From: Euglena gracilis
Taxonomy: Eukaryota; Euglenida; Euglenophyceae; Euglenales
NCBI GenBank assembly: GCA_039621445.1
Contig: CP154956.1
Location: forward strand, 37,084,444-37,148,443
Reading direction: 5' to 3'
DNA length: 64,000 nucleotides
The position numbers were made by a program, and so were the translations under genes. The notes below the pieces were generated by a model that worked only from the letters and a program-made list of their open reading frames with translations, was not told the origin of the DNA and ran no database searches. This document shows, piece after piece, positions 16,161 through 28,800 of the stretch (the first letter of the stretch is position 1; each line of letters begins with the position of its first letter).

Positions 16161-16560
16161 GGGGGGGGGTGGCTGGGCTTGGGCTAGAAATTTGGGCTGG
16201 CCAGCCCGCCCGCACCCCCCCCCCCCCGGGGGGGGGGGGGGGGGGGGCTGGACCCCGCCTGGAGCTGAGCTGGGCCAGATTAGACCGAAATCGGACAATT
16301 GCTGAAGAAATGACCTGCGAAACACAGTTTTGAAAAAATGAGCATCTGAAAAATCTCCCAAAAAAACAACAACGCCCAAACACCTTTGCGCCGAAAATCT
16401 TTCGGCTGGACCCCCCAAAAAGGGGGCTGGCAAGCAGGGCTAGGAGCAAGCAGGGCTAGGAGGGGTCTACTGCAGCCAGCCTCGATTTTGGCCAGCCCAG
16501 CCGCCAAAATCGAGGCTGGCTGCAGTAAACCCCGGGGGGGGGTCTGCAAAACCCTAAAGA
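16160..16560. mobile_element. G/C-run element related to the one at 1865
   Basis: Shares AAATTTGGGCTGGC, the C-run/G-run block, ATGACCTGCAAAACACAGTTTTGAA-like words and the GCAAAACCCTAAAGAGAT right part with the element at 1865-2345. Clear terminal repeats and target duplication are missing, so the copy seems truncated or interrupted. It is repeated at 19185-19575. Confidence 0.55.
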
Positions 16561-16724
16561 GATCTCTTATCGACCCTCCCCGGGGGGTCCACCTCACAGG
16601 CTGCAAAAAAATTGGGTGGCTGAAAAAAGGTTGCTTTAGGCGGCTGCAAAATAAAACTCGTCGGTGGGGGAAGGGAGGGGGGCCAAGGCTGGAAAAGGTT
16701 GCTGGCTGGAAAAAAACTGCTCTC

Positions 16725-19700
16725 AAATCGACCGGATCGGTGATCGGTGTAGGGTTTAGGGGTGGGGGTCATGCGGTTTGCAGTCATTATATGGAAATTG
16801 CAATGTCTCTGGGACCAAAAAAAAAAAGTTTTCACGCTCATGTGTGCAATAAAACCATCAAAATGGCATCCTTTACAGTGTGGCAGAACAGTATTTTGGA
16901 CAATTTGGGAAGCCGGGGGGAGCACTCCTACAGAGGGCGGTCCTTACGTGAAGAAAAAAAAATTGTCCCAGCACGTGCCATATTTTGGCAAAAATGGGTC
17001 GATTTCGAGGGAAGGGGAGTGATTTCTGGCATCCTTACACCATTGCCCATCCACTCAAAACATCAAAAAAATGTGGGTTTTCAAATTTTCAATTTTCAAT
17101 TTAATTTATTTTCAATTTTCGACCCCTTTCAACACCCGGATCGACCGTTTGGCCATCCCTTAGGGCTAAAGGTGGTAAAGGTGGTCCTCAAGGGGCGGTC
17201 CTCACCAAAATAAAACAGAATCCCGTGACTGTGGACCGCCCTGCTCCTCCAAAATACCTTCGGAATTTGTACAGGGAAACAAACGCCAGGAGACAAAAGC
17301 AGGGAACAAAAGCCTGGGTACGATGCGGGGACTGAGGGCCATGGCAGGCAGCACCCCGCATGCGTGGGGCGACCCTCCTGCGATGGAGCCGAGGCGACGG
17401 TGCCTCCATCCCCGCCTGACTGACAAAGACACCCTTCTTTTGTTCTCGGTTGGCAGCTCCCTGTTTCTAACAAGTTGTTCTTCCCAGTTTGCAGTCAGGT
17501 TTTGTTGGTCATCAGATCCAATTTCATCTCGGAAGCAAGATACACAAAAAAAATACTTGGGGGAAAACACTGGGGAAACGAAAATGATTCCAGCAAAATT
17601 CGGGGCAGGGAAAAGATGGGGGCAATATGAATGCAGTGGCCTGAAAGATGAGAGTTTTTGTTCATACCACAGGCAAGTCGCGATACAAATTGATCAGCAA
17701 AAGGGGTGGGACGATCTCGGGGAGCAACAATTTGGGCAGCAGAAATAGGTGAAGCTAAAGTATATTGACTCCCCTTGAAAGGCACGTTTCTTCAGCATTT
17801 TCAAGACAAATTGTATGTCTATGACGAAGATAATGATGTCCAATATAAAGGTTGATTTGTATAAGACAAAAAGTACAAGAACCCCATTTTTGTTTCTTTG
17901 GCATTTATGCCCTGGACTCTTGCCAAACTGGGGGTGAAAAATTGGCCGGCACAGCGCAGCGGGGAGGGGATGGGCCAAAAAAATTTGCGGGGAATTTTCG
18001 CCTGAGCAATTTTTTGTCCAAACCAATCTCCCCTGTGCCAAAACACCACCCCCCCCAAGGGAGGAGGGAAAGAATTCATGCAAAGACTCAACGGAAAGAT
18101 GAAATAAAGACACAAATAAAAATGAAGCTGTGTCCCACCCCAACCGCTTTGTGGGCCTGGGGAGCCCAGAGAATGGGAGGCAGTGTCGCCCTTGAGATAC
18201 AGGTCCACAGCCCCGCGGCCACAGAGACCACCCAGCCCCAGAAAACGGGGCCGCAGCGACGCACAGCCCCGTCTCCGGGTGTCACACAGCAAGGGCAGGC
18301 ACGCCAGGCAGTGCCAATGGACACGGCGGCATACGTGTGGCAGCGTGAGGGTCAGGTGGGCCACCAAGGAGGAGAAAAAGTGGGGGGGGGCGCAGGTGTG
18401 CATCTATGGCACTGTCATCGTCGCCCGGGCTGCCGACCCAGACCCCCATCAGGCCGTCAGGCAACTGCCGAGGGGTCCGGACGTCGGCAGCGGGACTGCC
18501 GGGGGCTGGGACCCTGGGATGGGAAACCCCTGGGACCCAACTCCCCTGCGGAAAAACGCAGGTGAGCACACCCAAAGATGAATCCCAACCAACAACAACA
18601 ACACAGCTGTGTCCCGTGTCCACAGACTTGACACACACGCATGCGCGCGCACACAAGCACGCACACATGCATGCACATGCGCATGCACGCGCGCGCACAT
18701 GCACGCACGCACACGACACACACGCGCTCATGCACAGACTTGACTATGCCGGCAGGCCCGGCCGTGCTGTCCTCCCCACAGCTCTCGTACTCCGTGCCGT
18801 CGCTAGCCTTGCCTGGCGTGTCGGCCGTGTGGGGCCCCACGGACCTCAGTGGGCCGTGGGGCGGGGTGTGGGGCAGGTCTTCCAAGGGGCTGGGCCTGCC
18901 CCACGCATCTGTGCCGGCACAGGAAGAAAGCCAGGCACCGACATGGATATGTGTGGATGCGTTGTGTGGATCAGGCTAACTCCGATCGACTGGAGCCGGC
19001 AGGCTGGAGGCAGGTAGGCACAATACATCCCTTTGAGGACCTGGGGGGGGGGGCTCACCCGGCCAGGGGGAGCAACAAAAGAGGACTGGTGTAAGGGGTC
19101 CCTGGCCACTCACCACGCAGCAAACTGGGCCAGAAGCGAAGTTAGCGCCGGCCATAAACAGACAAGAAGCCTTAGTGCAACTAGGGGGGGGGGGTGGCTG
19201 GGCTTGGGCTAGAAATTTGGGCTGGCCAGCCCGCCCGCCCCCCCCCGGGGGGGGGGGGGGGGGGGGCTGGACCCCGCCTGGAGCTGAGCTGGGCCAGATT
19301 AGACCGAAATCGGACAATTGCTGAAGAAATGACCTGCGAAACACAGTTTTGAAAAAATGAGCATCTGAAAAATCTCCCAAAAAAACAACAACGCCCAAAC
19401 ACCTTTGCGCCGAAAATCTTTCGGCTGGACCCCCCAAAAAGGGGGCTGGCAAGCAGGGCTAGGAGCAAGCAGGGCTAGGAGGGGTCTACTGCAGCCAGCC
19501 TCGATTTTGGCCAGCCCAGCCGCCAAAATCGAGGCTGGCTGCAGTAAACCCCGGGGGGGGGTCTGCAAAACCCTAAAGAGATCTCTTATCGACCCTCCCC
19601 GGGGGGTCCACCTCACAGGCTGCAAAAAAATTGGGTGGCTGAAAAAAGGTTGCTTTAGGCGGCTGCAAAATAAAACTCGTCGGTGGGGGAAGGGAGGGGG

Positions 19701-19743
19701 GCCAAGGCTGGAAAAGGTTGCTGGCTGGAAAAAAACTGCTCTC
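16725..19743. repeat. 3-kb tandem segmental duplication, unit 2
   Basis: Second copy, starting AAATCGACCGGATCGG directly after the CTCTC that ends unit 1. Its own right end stops at the same CTC, after which the sequences differ. High similarity implies a recent event. It carries its own CAGGGCGG element at 16933-17243 (flanks CTCCTACA and CTCCTCCA). Confidence 0.9.
16933..17243. mobile_element. CAGGGCGG-family element (in duplication unit 2)
   Basis: Duplicate of the 13938-14237 element with one substitution in the first base of the left terminal repeat (GAGGGCGG). It was copied with the surrounding segment, not newly inserted. Confidence 0.75.
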
Positions 19744-19779
19744 TGGCTGGCTGGAGCCCCCCTGGGGGGCATGGGGTGC

Positions 19780-20365
19780 CCTCCAGCTTATGCGATGCCC
19801 TGATACACATATATGGATATAGTATGAGATCTTGGCATTCAACGTTCAACATCGCCGTTTTTGCCATCCATCTGACCTTTTTCACATGCACTCTCACGGG
19901 CAGAGGGGTGGGATCACCGTTGGGGGCGTTCCACGGGACAGGTCCGCCGCAGCTGTCGGAGTCAACGATGCGAGGAGAGAGGACGAAGCCGCTGGAGGGA
20001 GACCTCGGCTTGCTGTGGCACAAAGGGTGGGCAGGCTGGGGAAGTGCAGGGTGGGGGGGGACGGCTCCAGAAGACAAAGGGGGGGGGCAAAGGTCTACGG
20101 AGTGCTCCGCCTGCGAGGAGCCTGGATGTGCCCTAATGCACAGGAGTCAAATGTGGTTGGGACGGTTTGCCATTTGAGGGGGGAACCATGGAGTGGGCGG
20201 AATGGGGAGGCAGAGAGGTCCCCCCCGCCCGGTGAGAAATTGCACTTCCACTTGAGGGACTGAGAGGATCGAAAGAAGGGCACGAGACAGTCTTGAAAGG
20301 TAGGCCCGGCACTGGGGGGCACACCCCGTCGAGGGCTCGGGGCTGAGCCAGAGCTGCTGCTGCAC
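19780..20365. other. Unassigned sequence downstream of the coiled-coil exon
   Basis: The minus strand stays open over 20077-19655, but with no family I recognise and no convincing splice links. The 3' end of the coiled-coil gene may be here. Confidence 0.25.
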
Positions 20366-20582
20366 CTTCACCAGCAGGTGGCCGTACAGCTGCTGGCACC
20401 GCCGCTTGTCTGTCTCGAACCGCGCCGCCTGCTGCTGCAGCTCCGCCGCATGGGCCGCCTCCAGCTGGGCGATGCGGCTCTGCGCCGCGTGGACCTCCTC
20501 AGCCAGCCTGTGAGGGGCAAAGTGTTGTGTTTGGCACAGGTGTGCCGAACACACCTGTGCGTGTGTGTGTGTGAGTTGCGTG

Positions 20583-20675
<93 letters not shown>

Positions 20676-20684
20676 TTGCGTGTT

Positions 20685-20742
<58 letters not shown>

Positions 20743-23700
20743 TGTGGGGTGTGTGTGTGTGTGTGTGTGTGGGGTGGGGGGGTGTGTGTGTGTGTGTGTG
20801 GGTGTGGGTGGGGGGGTGGGGGGGGGGGTGCGTGGGGGCGTGGGTGGGTGGGTGGGTGGGTGGGTGGGTGGGTGGGTGGGTGGGTGGGTGGGTGGGGGGG
20901 GGGGGGTGGGTGGGTGGGTGGGTGGGGGGGGGGTGGGTGGGTGGGGGGGGGTGTGGGGGGGGGTGTGGGTGGGGGTGTGGGGGGTGTGGGGGTGGGTGGG
21001 AGGGTGGAGGGGTGGGAGGGTGGGAGGGTGGTGGGTGGGTGGGTGGGGGGGTGTGGGTGGGTGTTGTGTGGGGGTGGGTGGGGTGGGTGGGGGGGTGTGG
21101 TGGGTGGGGTGGGTGGGGGGTGGGTGGGGGTGGGGGGTGGGTGGGGGTGTGGGGTGTGGGGGAGGGGGGGGGGGAGGGGAGGAGTGCGGGTGGGGGGGTG
21201 AGGGTGGGGCGGGGGGGGGGCGGGAGGGAGGAGGGAGAGGGGAGGGTGGGGGGGGGGGGCGGTGCGGGGAGGGGGTGAGGGGGGTGGGGGGGGAGGCGGT
21301 GGGGGGGGGGGGGAGGTGGGAGGGGGTGAGGGGGGGGGGGGGAGGGAGGGGAGGGGGAGGCGAGGGAGGTGGGGGGGGGGGGGGGAGGGTGGGGGGGCGG
21401 TGAGGGAGGGGGGGGGGGGGTGAGGGAGGGGGTGAAGTGGGGGGGGGTGGGGAGGGGGGGGGGAGGGAGGGGAGGGGAGGGAGGGGGGGAGGGGGTGAGG
21501 GAGGGGGAGGGAGGGGGGGTGGGGGGGGGAGGGAGGGAGGGGGGGGAGGGGCGGGGGGGGGGGGGGGGGGGGGGGGGGGGTGAGTGGGGAGGTGAGTGAG
21601 TGAGTGAGTGAGTGAGTGGAGTGAGTGAGTGAGTGGGTGAGTGAGTGAGTGAGTGAGTGAGGGAGTGAGGGAGTGAGTGGGTGAGTGAGTGGTGAGTGAG
21701 TGCGTGAGTGAGTGAGTGGGTGGGTGAGTGAGTGAGTGGGTGAGTGGGTGGGTGAGTGGGTGAGTGAGTGGGTGAGTGAGTGGGTGAGTGGGTGGGTGAG
21801 TGAGTGGGTGAGTGGGTGAGTGGGTGGGTGAGTGGGTGAGTGAGTGAGTGGGTGGGTGAGTGGGTGAGTGGGTGGGTGAGTGGTGGGTGAGTGGGTGGGT
21901 GAGTGGGTGGGTGAGTGGGTGGGTGAGTGGGGGTGAGTGGGTGGGTGAGTGGGTGGGTGAGTGGGGGGTGGGTGAGTGGGTGGGTTGAGTGGGTGGGTGA
22001 GTGGGTGGGTGAGTGGGTGGGTGAGTGGGGTGAGTGGGTGGGTGAGTGGGTGTGGGTGAGTGGGTGGTGAGTGGGGGGTGAGGTGGGTGGGTGAGTGGGT
22101 GGGTGAGTGGGTGGGTGAGGGGGGGTGAGTGGGTGGGTGAGTGGGTGGTGAGTGGGTGGTGGGTGGGTGGGGGGGGTGGGGGTGGGGTGAGTGGGTGGGG
22201 GGTTGAGGGTGGGGTGAGTGGGTGGGTGGGTGGGTGGGTGGGTGAGTGAGTGGGTGGGTGGGTGGGTGGGTGAGTGGGTGGTTGAGTGAGTGGGTGGGTG
22301 AGTGGGTGAGTGAGTGAGTGGGTGAGTGGGTGAGTGAGTGGGTGGGTGGGGGGGGGGTGGTGTGGGTGGGTGAGTGGGTGGGTGAGTGGGTGGTGTGTGG
22401 GTGGGTGAGTGGGTGGGTGAGTGGGGGGGGTGAGTGGGTGGGTTGAGTGGGTGGGTGGGTGGGTGGGTGAGTGGGTGGGTGAGTGGGTGGTGTGTGAGGG
22501 GGTGAGGGGGTGGGTGAGGGAGTGGGGGGGTGGGGGGGGGGGGGAGGGGGTGGGTGGGTGAGGGGGTGAGTGGGTGGGTGGGTGGGTGGGTGGGTGGGTG
22601 AGTGGGTGGGTGGGTGGGTGAGTGGGTGAGTGAGTGGGTGGGTGAGTGGGTGGGTGAGTGAGTGGGTGAGTGAGTGGGTGAGTGGGTGGGTGAGTGGGTG
22701 GGTGGGTGGGTGAGTGGGTGGGTGGGTGAGTGGGTGGGTGAGTGGGTGGGTGGGTGGGTGAGTGGGTGGGTGAGTGGGTGGGGGGGTGAGTGGGTGGGTG
22801 AGTGGGTGGGTGAGTTGGTGGGAGAGTGGGTGAGTGGGTAAGGGAGTGTGTGAGTGGGTGAGTGGGTGGGTGAGTGGGTGGGTGAGTGGGTGAGTGAGTG
22901 AGTGAGTGAGTGGGTGGGTGAGTGGGTGGGTGAGTGAGTGGGTGGGTGGGTGGGTGAGTGGGTGGGTGGGTGGGTGGGTGAGTGGGTGGGTGAGTGGGTG
23001 GGTGAGTGAGTGGGTGGGTGAGTGAGTGGGTGAGTGAGTGGGTGAGTGAGTGGGGTGCGTGGGTGCGTGCGCGGGTGGGTGCGTGGGTGGGTGCGTGGGT
23101 GGGTGCGTGGGTGGGTGCGTGGGTGGGTGCGTGGGTGGGTGCGTGGGTGGGTGCGTGGGTGGGGGCGGGGGAGGGAGAGTGGGGGGGTGGGTGGGTGGGT
23201 GGGTGGGTGGGTGGGTGGGTGGGTGGGTGGGTGGGTGAGTGGGTGGTGAGTGGTGCGTGAGTGAGTGGGTGCGTGGGTGGGTGCGTGGGTGAGTGCGTGC
23301 GTGGGTGGTGAGTGCGTGTGTGTGTGGGTGGGTGCGTGAGTGTGTGAGTGAGTGGGTGCGTGAGTGGGTGCGTGCGTGGTGCGTGAGTGAGTGGGTGCGT
23401 GTGTGCGTGCGTGGGTGCGTGGGTGGGTGCGTGGGTGGGTGCGTGGGTGGGTGCGTGGGTGGGTGCGTGCGTGGGTGCGTGCGTGGGTGCGTGGGTGGGT
23501 GCGTGCGTGGGTGCGTGCGTGGGTGCGTGCGTGGGTGCGTGCGTGGGTGCGTGCGTGGGTGCGTGCGTGGGTGCGTGCGTGCGTGCGTGCGTGGGTGCGT
23601 GCGTGGGTGCGTGCGTGGGTGCGTGCGTGGGTGCGTGCGTGGGTGGGTGCGTGGGTGGGTGCGTGCATGCGTGCGTGGGTGCGTGCGTGGGTGCGTGCGT

Positions 23701-24501
23701 GGGTGCGTGCGTGGGTGCGTGCGGGGGTGCGGGAGGGGGTGCGTGCGGGGGTGCGTGCGTGCGTGGGTGCGTGCGTGGGTGCGTGCGTGGGTGCGTGCGG
23801 GGGTGCGTGCGTGGGGGCGTGCGTGGGTGCGTGCAGTGGTGCGTGAGTGGTGCGTGCGTGTGTGTGGGCGTGCGTGGGTGCGTGCGTGGGTGCGTGCGTG
23901 GGTGCGTGCGTGGGTGCGTGCGTGGGTGCGTGCGTGGGTGCGTGCGTGGGTGCGTGCGTGGGTGCGTGCGTGGGTGCGTGCGTGGGTGCGTGCGTGGGTG
24001 CGTGGGTGGGTGCGTGCGTTGTTGCGTGCGTGGGTGCGTGCGTGTGTGCGTGCGTGGGTGCGTGCGTGGGTGCGTGCGTGGGTGCGTGCGTGGGTGCGTG
24101 CGTGGGTGCGTGCGTGGGTGCGTGGGTGCGTGCGTGCGTGCGTGCGTGGGTGCGTGCGTGGGTGCGTGCGTGGGTGCGTGCGTGAGTGGGTGGGTGCGTG
24201 CGTGGGTGCGTGCGTGGGTGCGTGCGTGCGTGTGAGTGCGTGGGTGAGTGGTGTGCGTGCGTGAGTGCGTGTGTGTGTGCGTGGGTGTGTCCGTGGGTGC
24301 GTGTGTGCGTGCGTGCGTGCGTGCGTGCGTGGGTGCGTGCGTGAGTGAGTGCGTGTGTGCGTGCGTGGGTGCGTGCGTGGGTGCGTGGGTGCGTGCGTGG
24401 GTGCGTGAGTGGGTGCGTGTGTGCGTGCTGGCGTGCGTGAGTGAGTGCGTGCGTAAGTGCGTGCGTGAGTGTGCGTGCGTGCGTGCGTGCGTGCGTGAGT
24501 G

Positions 24502-24537
<36 letters not shown>

Positions 24538-25760
24538 TGAGTGAGAGTGAGTGAGGTGCGTGAGTGAGTGAGTGCGTGCGTGAGTGAGTGAGTGCGTGTG
24601 AGTGAGTGAGTGAGTGCGTGAGTGCGTGGGTGCGTGAGGTGAGTGCGTGGGTGAGAGCGTGAGTGAGTGGGTGAGTGAGTGGGTGAGTGAGTGGGTGAGT
24701 GCGTGGGTGAGTGAGTGAGTGAGTGAGTGAGTGCGAGTGTGAGTGAGTGAGTGAGTGAGTGAGTGAGTGAGTGAGTGAGTGAGTGAGTGAGTGCGTGCGT
24801 GCGTGAGTGTGCGTGAGTGAGGTGAGTGAGTACGTGAGTGAGTGCGTGAGTGAGAGAGTGAGTGAGTGAGTGAGTGAGTGCGTGAGTGAGTGAGTGAGTG
24901 CGTGAGTGCGTGCGTGAGTGAGTGAGTGAGTGAGTGAGTGAGTGAGTGAGTGCGTGAGTGAGTGAGTGAGTGAGTGAGTGAGTGAGTGAGTGAGTGAGTG
25001 AGTGAGTGAGTGAGTGAGTGAGTGAGTGAGTGAGTGAGTGAGTGAGTGAGTGAGTGAGTGAGTGAGTGAGTGAGTGAGTGAGTGAGTGAGTGAGTGCGTG
25101 AGTGAGTGAGTGAGTGAGTGAGAGAGTGAGTGCGTGAGTGAGTGCGTGAGTGAGTGAGTGAGAGAGTGAGTGAGTGAGTGAGTGAGTGAGTGAGTGAGTG
25201 AGTGAGTGCGTGGTGAGTGAGTGGTGAGTTAGTGAGTGAGTGAGTGCGTGAGTGAGTGAGTGAGTGAGTGAGTGAGTGAGTGAGTGAGTGAGTGAGTGAG
25301 TGAGTGAGTGAGTGAGTGAGTGAGTGAGTGAGTGAGTGAGTGAGTGAGTGAGTGAGTGAGTGAGTGAGTGAGTGAGTGAGTGAGTGAGTGAGTGAGTGAG
25401 TGAGTGAGTGAGTGAGTCTGTGAGTGAGTGAGTGAGTGAGTGAGTGAGTGAGTGAGTGAGTGAGTGAGTGAGTGAGTGAGTGAGTGAGTGAGTGAGTGAG
25501 TGAGTGAGTGAGTGAGTGAGTGAGTGAGTGAGTGTGTGTGTGTGTGTGGGGGTGTGTGTGTGTATGTGTGGAGTGTGTGTGTGTGTGGTGTGGGGGGGTG
25601 GGTGGGTGGGTGGGTGGGTGGTTGGGTGGGTGGGTGGGTGGGTGGGTGGGTGGGTGGGTGGGTGTTGGTGTTGTGTGTTGTGTGTTGTGTGTTGTGTGTT
25701 GTGTGTTGTGTTGGGGTGTGTTGTGTGTTGTGTGTTGTGTGTTGTGTGTTGTGTGTTGTG

Positions 25761-25801
<41 letters not shown>

Positions 25802-28800
25802 GTGTGTTGTGTGTGGGTGTGTCGTGTGTTGTGTGTTGTGTGTGGGTGTGGGTGTGTGTGTGTGTTGCGTGTTGTGTGTTGTGTGTGTGGGTGTGTGATG
25901 TGTTGTGGGTGTGTGGGTGTGTGTGTGCATTGGGGAGGGTGGGTGTACGTGTTGTGCTTCCTTTCCTGCTGCACACAGCCCGTAGGCGTCTGGGTACACC
26001 AACTCCGAATTCCTAACCATACTTGCAACCCCCCTGACCATTGTCTCCCCCAAGGGGGAAAGGGTGACCACCTGCGCTCCGCATCGCTTAGGCGCTGCTG
26101 CAGCTCTCTGACCTCCCCCGCAGGACGCGTTGGGGCACCGAACCCCCAACCAGGAAAGCTCCACTTGGGGGGGAATATGGCGAGTTTGTTCAAACTCAAA
26201 TTATGCAGGGTTCTGTGGTAAAGTATACTGGATCATGCAAAATTATGCAAAAAAAATGCGGAGTAAATATGTGCGAAACAGCTGTTGTTGGCACTCATGC
26301 AAGGGAGGAAGCTTGCAATTTTTTGCCTCAAATACTGGACCAAATGCCCAAAGAAAAAAAGCCCAACCTGGCCCAGAAATAGGCCAAAATTACCCAATTG
26401 ATTCAACATGAATAAAACCCGTCCGAAATGGCACAGAATGGCCTAAACTCTAAACCCACCAAAGTTGGTTGTTGAACACCCCAACAAATGGGGGTCCTGT
26501 TGACGGGGGGGGGGTCGACTTTTTGGCCTGTAGGCAAAATTTTCGACAAAAAAAAGTCTGCCAGAGGGTCCAAAAAAAACAGGTCCAAAAAGCAGCACTC
26601 TTCACAAAAATGAAGGAAAAAAAATCTCGAAAAATGCTAACTTTGACAAATAAAAATGGGTGAAAGTAAAAAAGATTCCCCATTCGAGACATTTTCACAA
26701 TCTCAGGGGGAGGGTAAATTTTATTTGAATTTTCTCCACAAATCCCAAGGGTCTTATTTGAAAGCCTTAAAGCTGTGTTCAGCCCAGGGGCGTCGTATTT
26801 ACAAAATGAATCGGAATCGTCAGCCGACTGCATTTTTCTGTTGGGCTCGAACTAATAATATAAAAATTAAAAAAAATTCCTTGTGGCTCCTGACCCCCCT
26901 GCCTCCATGGTGCCCCCAAGCGCTGTGGTCAGTGTTTATGATAGGGATTGGGTCAGGGTTGAAGTGAGCTTTCAGAATTTGTGTTGGTAGGGTTTGGCCT
27001 AGATTAAGGGTTTAAACATGGGTCCTTCCTCTTAGCATCCTGCACCCCTGTGCCCCGAGGATGAAGATGGAAAAACAGACCGGATTGGGGTATATTCGGG
27101 GGGGGGGTGCAGAAGTGGTACCTCCGAGCCATGGGTTTACTGTTGAGACCCCCCCCTGAGGGCCACAAATAAAACCTGCTAATTATTTTTGTGGGAGTCA
27201 ACTTTTTGGCCCAAAAGTTTGAAAGTTTGGCAGGGTTGTCTCATTCTGGAGGATCTTATTTGGGGAAGGGGGGCATGGCACTCTCCCAGGCTTTGGGAAC
27301 AACCACTCTGTCGGCCTCCCAGGGCCATTGAGGACTGATACAAACACCCCCACTCCTCAAGCAATAAATGAAATGCCTCCCTGCCCTAACAACTTTGACT
27401 GCTTTGACTATCCAAATAATAACCCCCCCCCCCACACCACAGTGAGCCACGAGAAAATCACAAAAATCGATAAAATTGGGCCCGAATAAGAATCAAACAG
27501 TGCATCAATTGTGCAAAAAAAAGGTCCGAAGATACAAAAAAAATGTGCCCATGGGGCCTGGTGGCGCACCTTTTGGGTCAATTTTTCGACTTGGAGAAGC
27601 ATGGGGGATTATGTGGGATTCTGAGGTCTGAATTCTCCCCCTCCTGTGTCCTGTGTCAGGGCCCCAAAAGGTCCCCGGCCCTGCGCGGGGCACGCCCTGG
27701 CCGGCACTCTCCGGCTCCCCCAGCGGGGCGGCAGCGGCGGTCGCCGGCGGCGGGGCTTCCCGGCCGGGGCCAGCCCCGCCCTCGGCTGGGGGCCCCTCCT
27801 GCGGCGGGGGAAGTAAAGTGGGGAGGGCCCAGAAGGCCAAAGGGGCCGTCCTGGGACATGTGACCGACGCCCTCGAGACTGACTGCCCTGAGGAAAGGAC
27901 AGCCACCTCCCTGGGGTAGCACTCGGCTTCGGGGGGGGGGGGGGCGTTTGCTGGGCCACCCCTTTCGGCCCTCATGGCTATTCCGCCACGGGTCCCACTG
28001 GTCTTGGGAATGTTGGCCGTACGGGCATTGATGACGGCCCCAAGGGGCCCCGTTGAAGGCCCCGGGGGACAGTGTGCTTCTCGGCCACCGTGCCCCCCGA
28101 AAATCGGGAGGGGTCCAGGCCAGGGGGTTCTTGCCCCTCCCCCAAACAACAAGAAGAACGACGAGCCGCTATTAGTAAACCGGGCTGCAGATGGATGACT
28201 CGGGACATGGCAGCAGGAAGGACGATGCCCCGGCCAACCACCTTAGGGGGAAACTTTCCACCCACCCAGACAGCCAGTCAGACAGACGGACAGACAGACA
28301 GACGGACGGACGGACGGACAGACGGACGGACGGACAGACAGAGAATAGAAATGGCACGGACCTTACCAACATCCAGTTGCCACACCACTGGAGTATGGTG
28401 GCGAAACCCACTCCAAACAGCATGGACGGCACCAGGGGTTGTAATGTATTGTATTTTTTTGCTTTTTTGGCAGCTCGTTGCAGTGCGGTGTGTTCCCTGT
28501 CTGTGTGCATAATTTGCATCTCTCTGGGTGACAGCAGAGAGTGACGAGAAAGAGAGGATAGGAAACCCCCACAGTGATAGGACCTTGATCCCCCGCACCG
28601 GCAGGTATGTCCCCTTGTGCTCTGGATTGGTTGGAAGGGCAGGGTGTAGCCTTGGTTTCGCAACTCAAGCCTTTGCCGCAAAATTGCAAAAACAAATTGT
28701 GCAAAAACTGCAAACCAAAGCTGCACAAACTGTACAAACCCACACAAAACTGCACAAAGCTGCTTAAAACTGCACACTGAAATTTCCTTTGAGGGTTTAT

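Larger units (their letters stand above)
13733..16724. repeat. 3-kb tandem segmental duplication, unit 1
   Basis: Unit 1 of two head-to-tail copies (about 2,992 bp; unit 2 is about 3,019 bp). The copies are nearly identical by eye, differing by scattered substitutions and short indels in homopolymers. Unit 1 begins AAATCGAC. The unit holds a CAGGGCGG element, an AT-rich part, a GC-rich part with exon-like frames, a CA/CG-rich tract and a G/C-run element. Confidence 0.9.

Noticed and set aside
20147-26199. Very long minus-strand open frames of over 1,000 residues (Thr-His, Ser-Leu-Thr-His repeats)
   Set aside because: They are translations of simple repeats, open in several frames at once, and overlap the intron between two coiled-coil exons.
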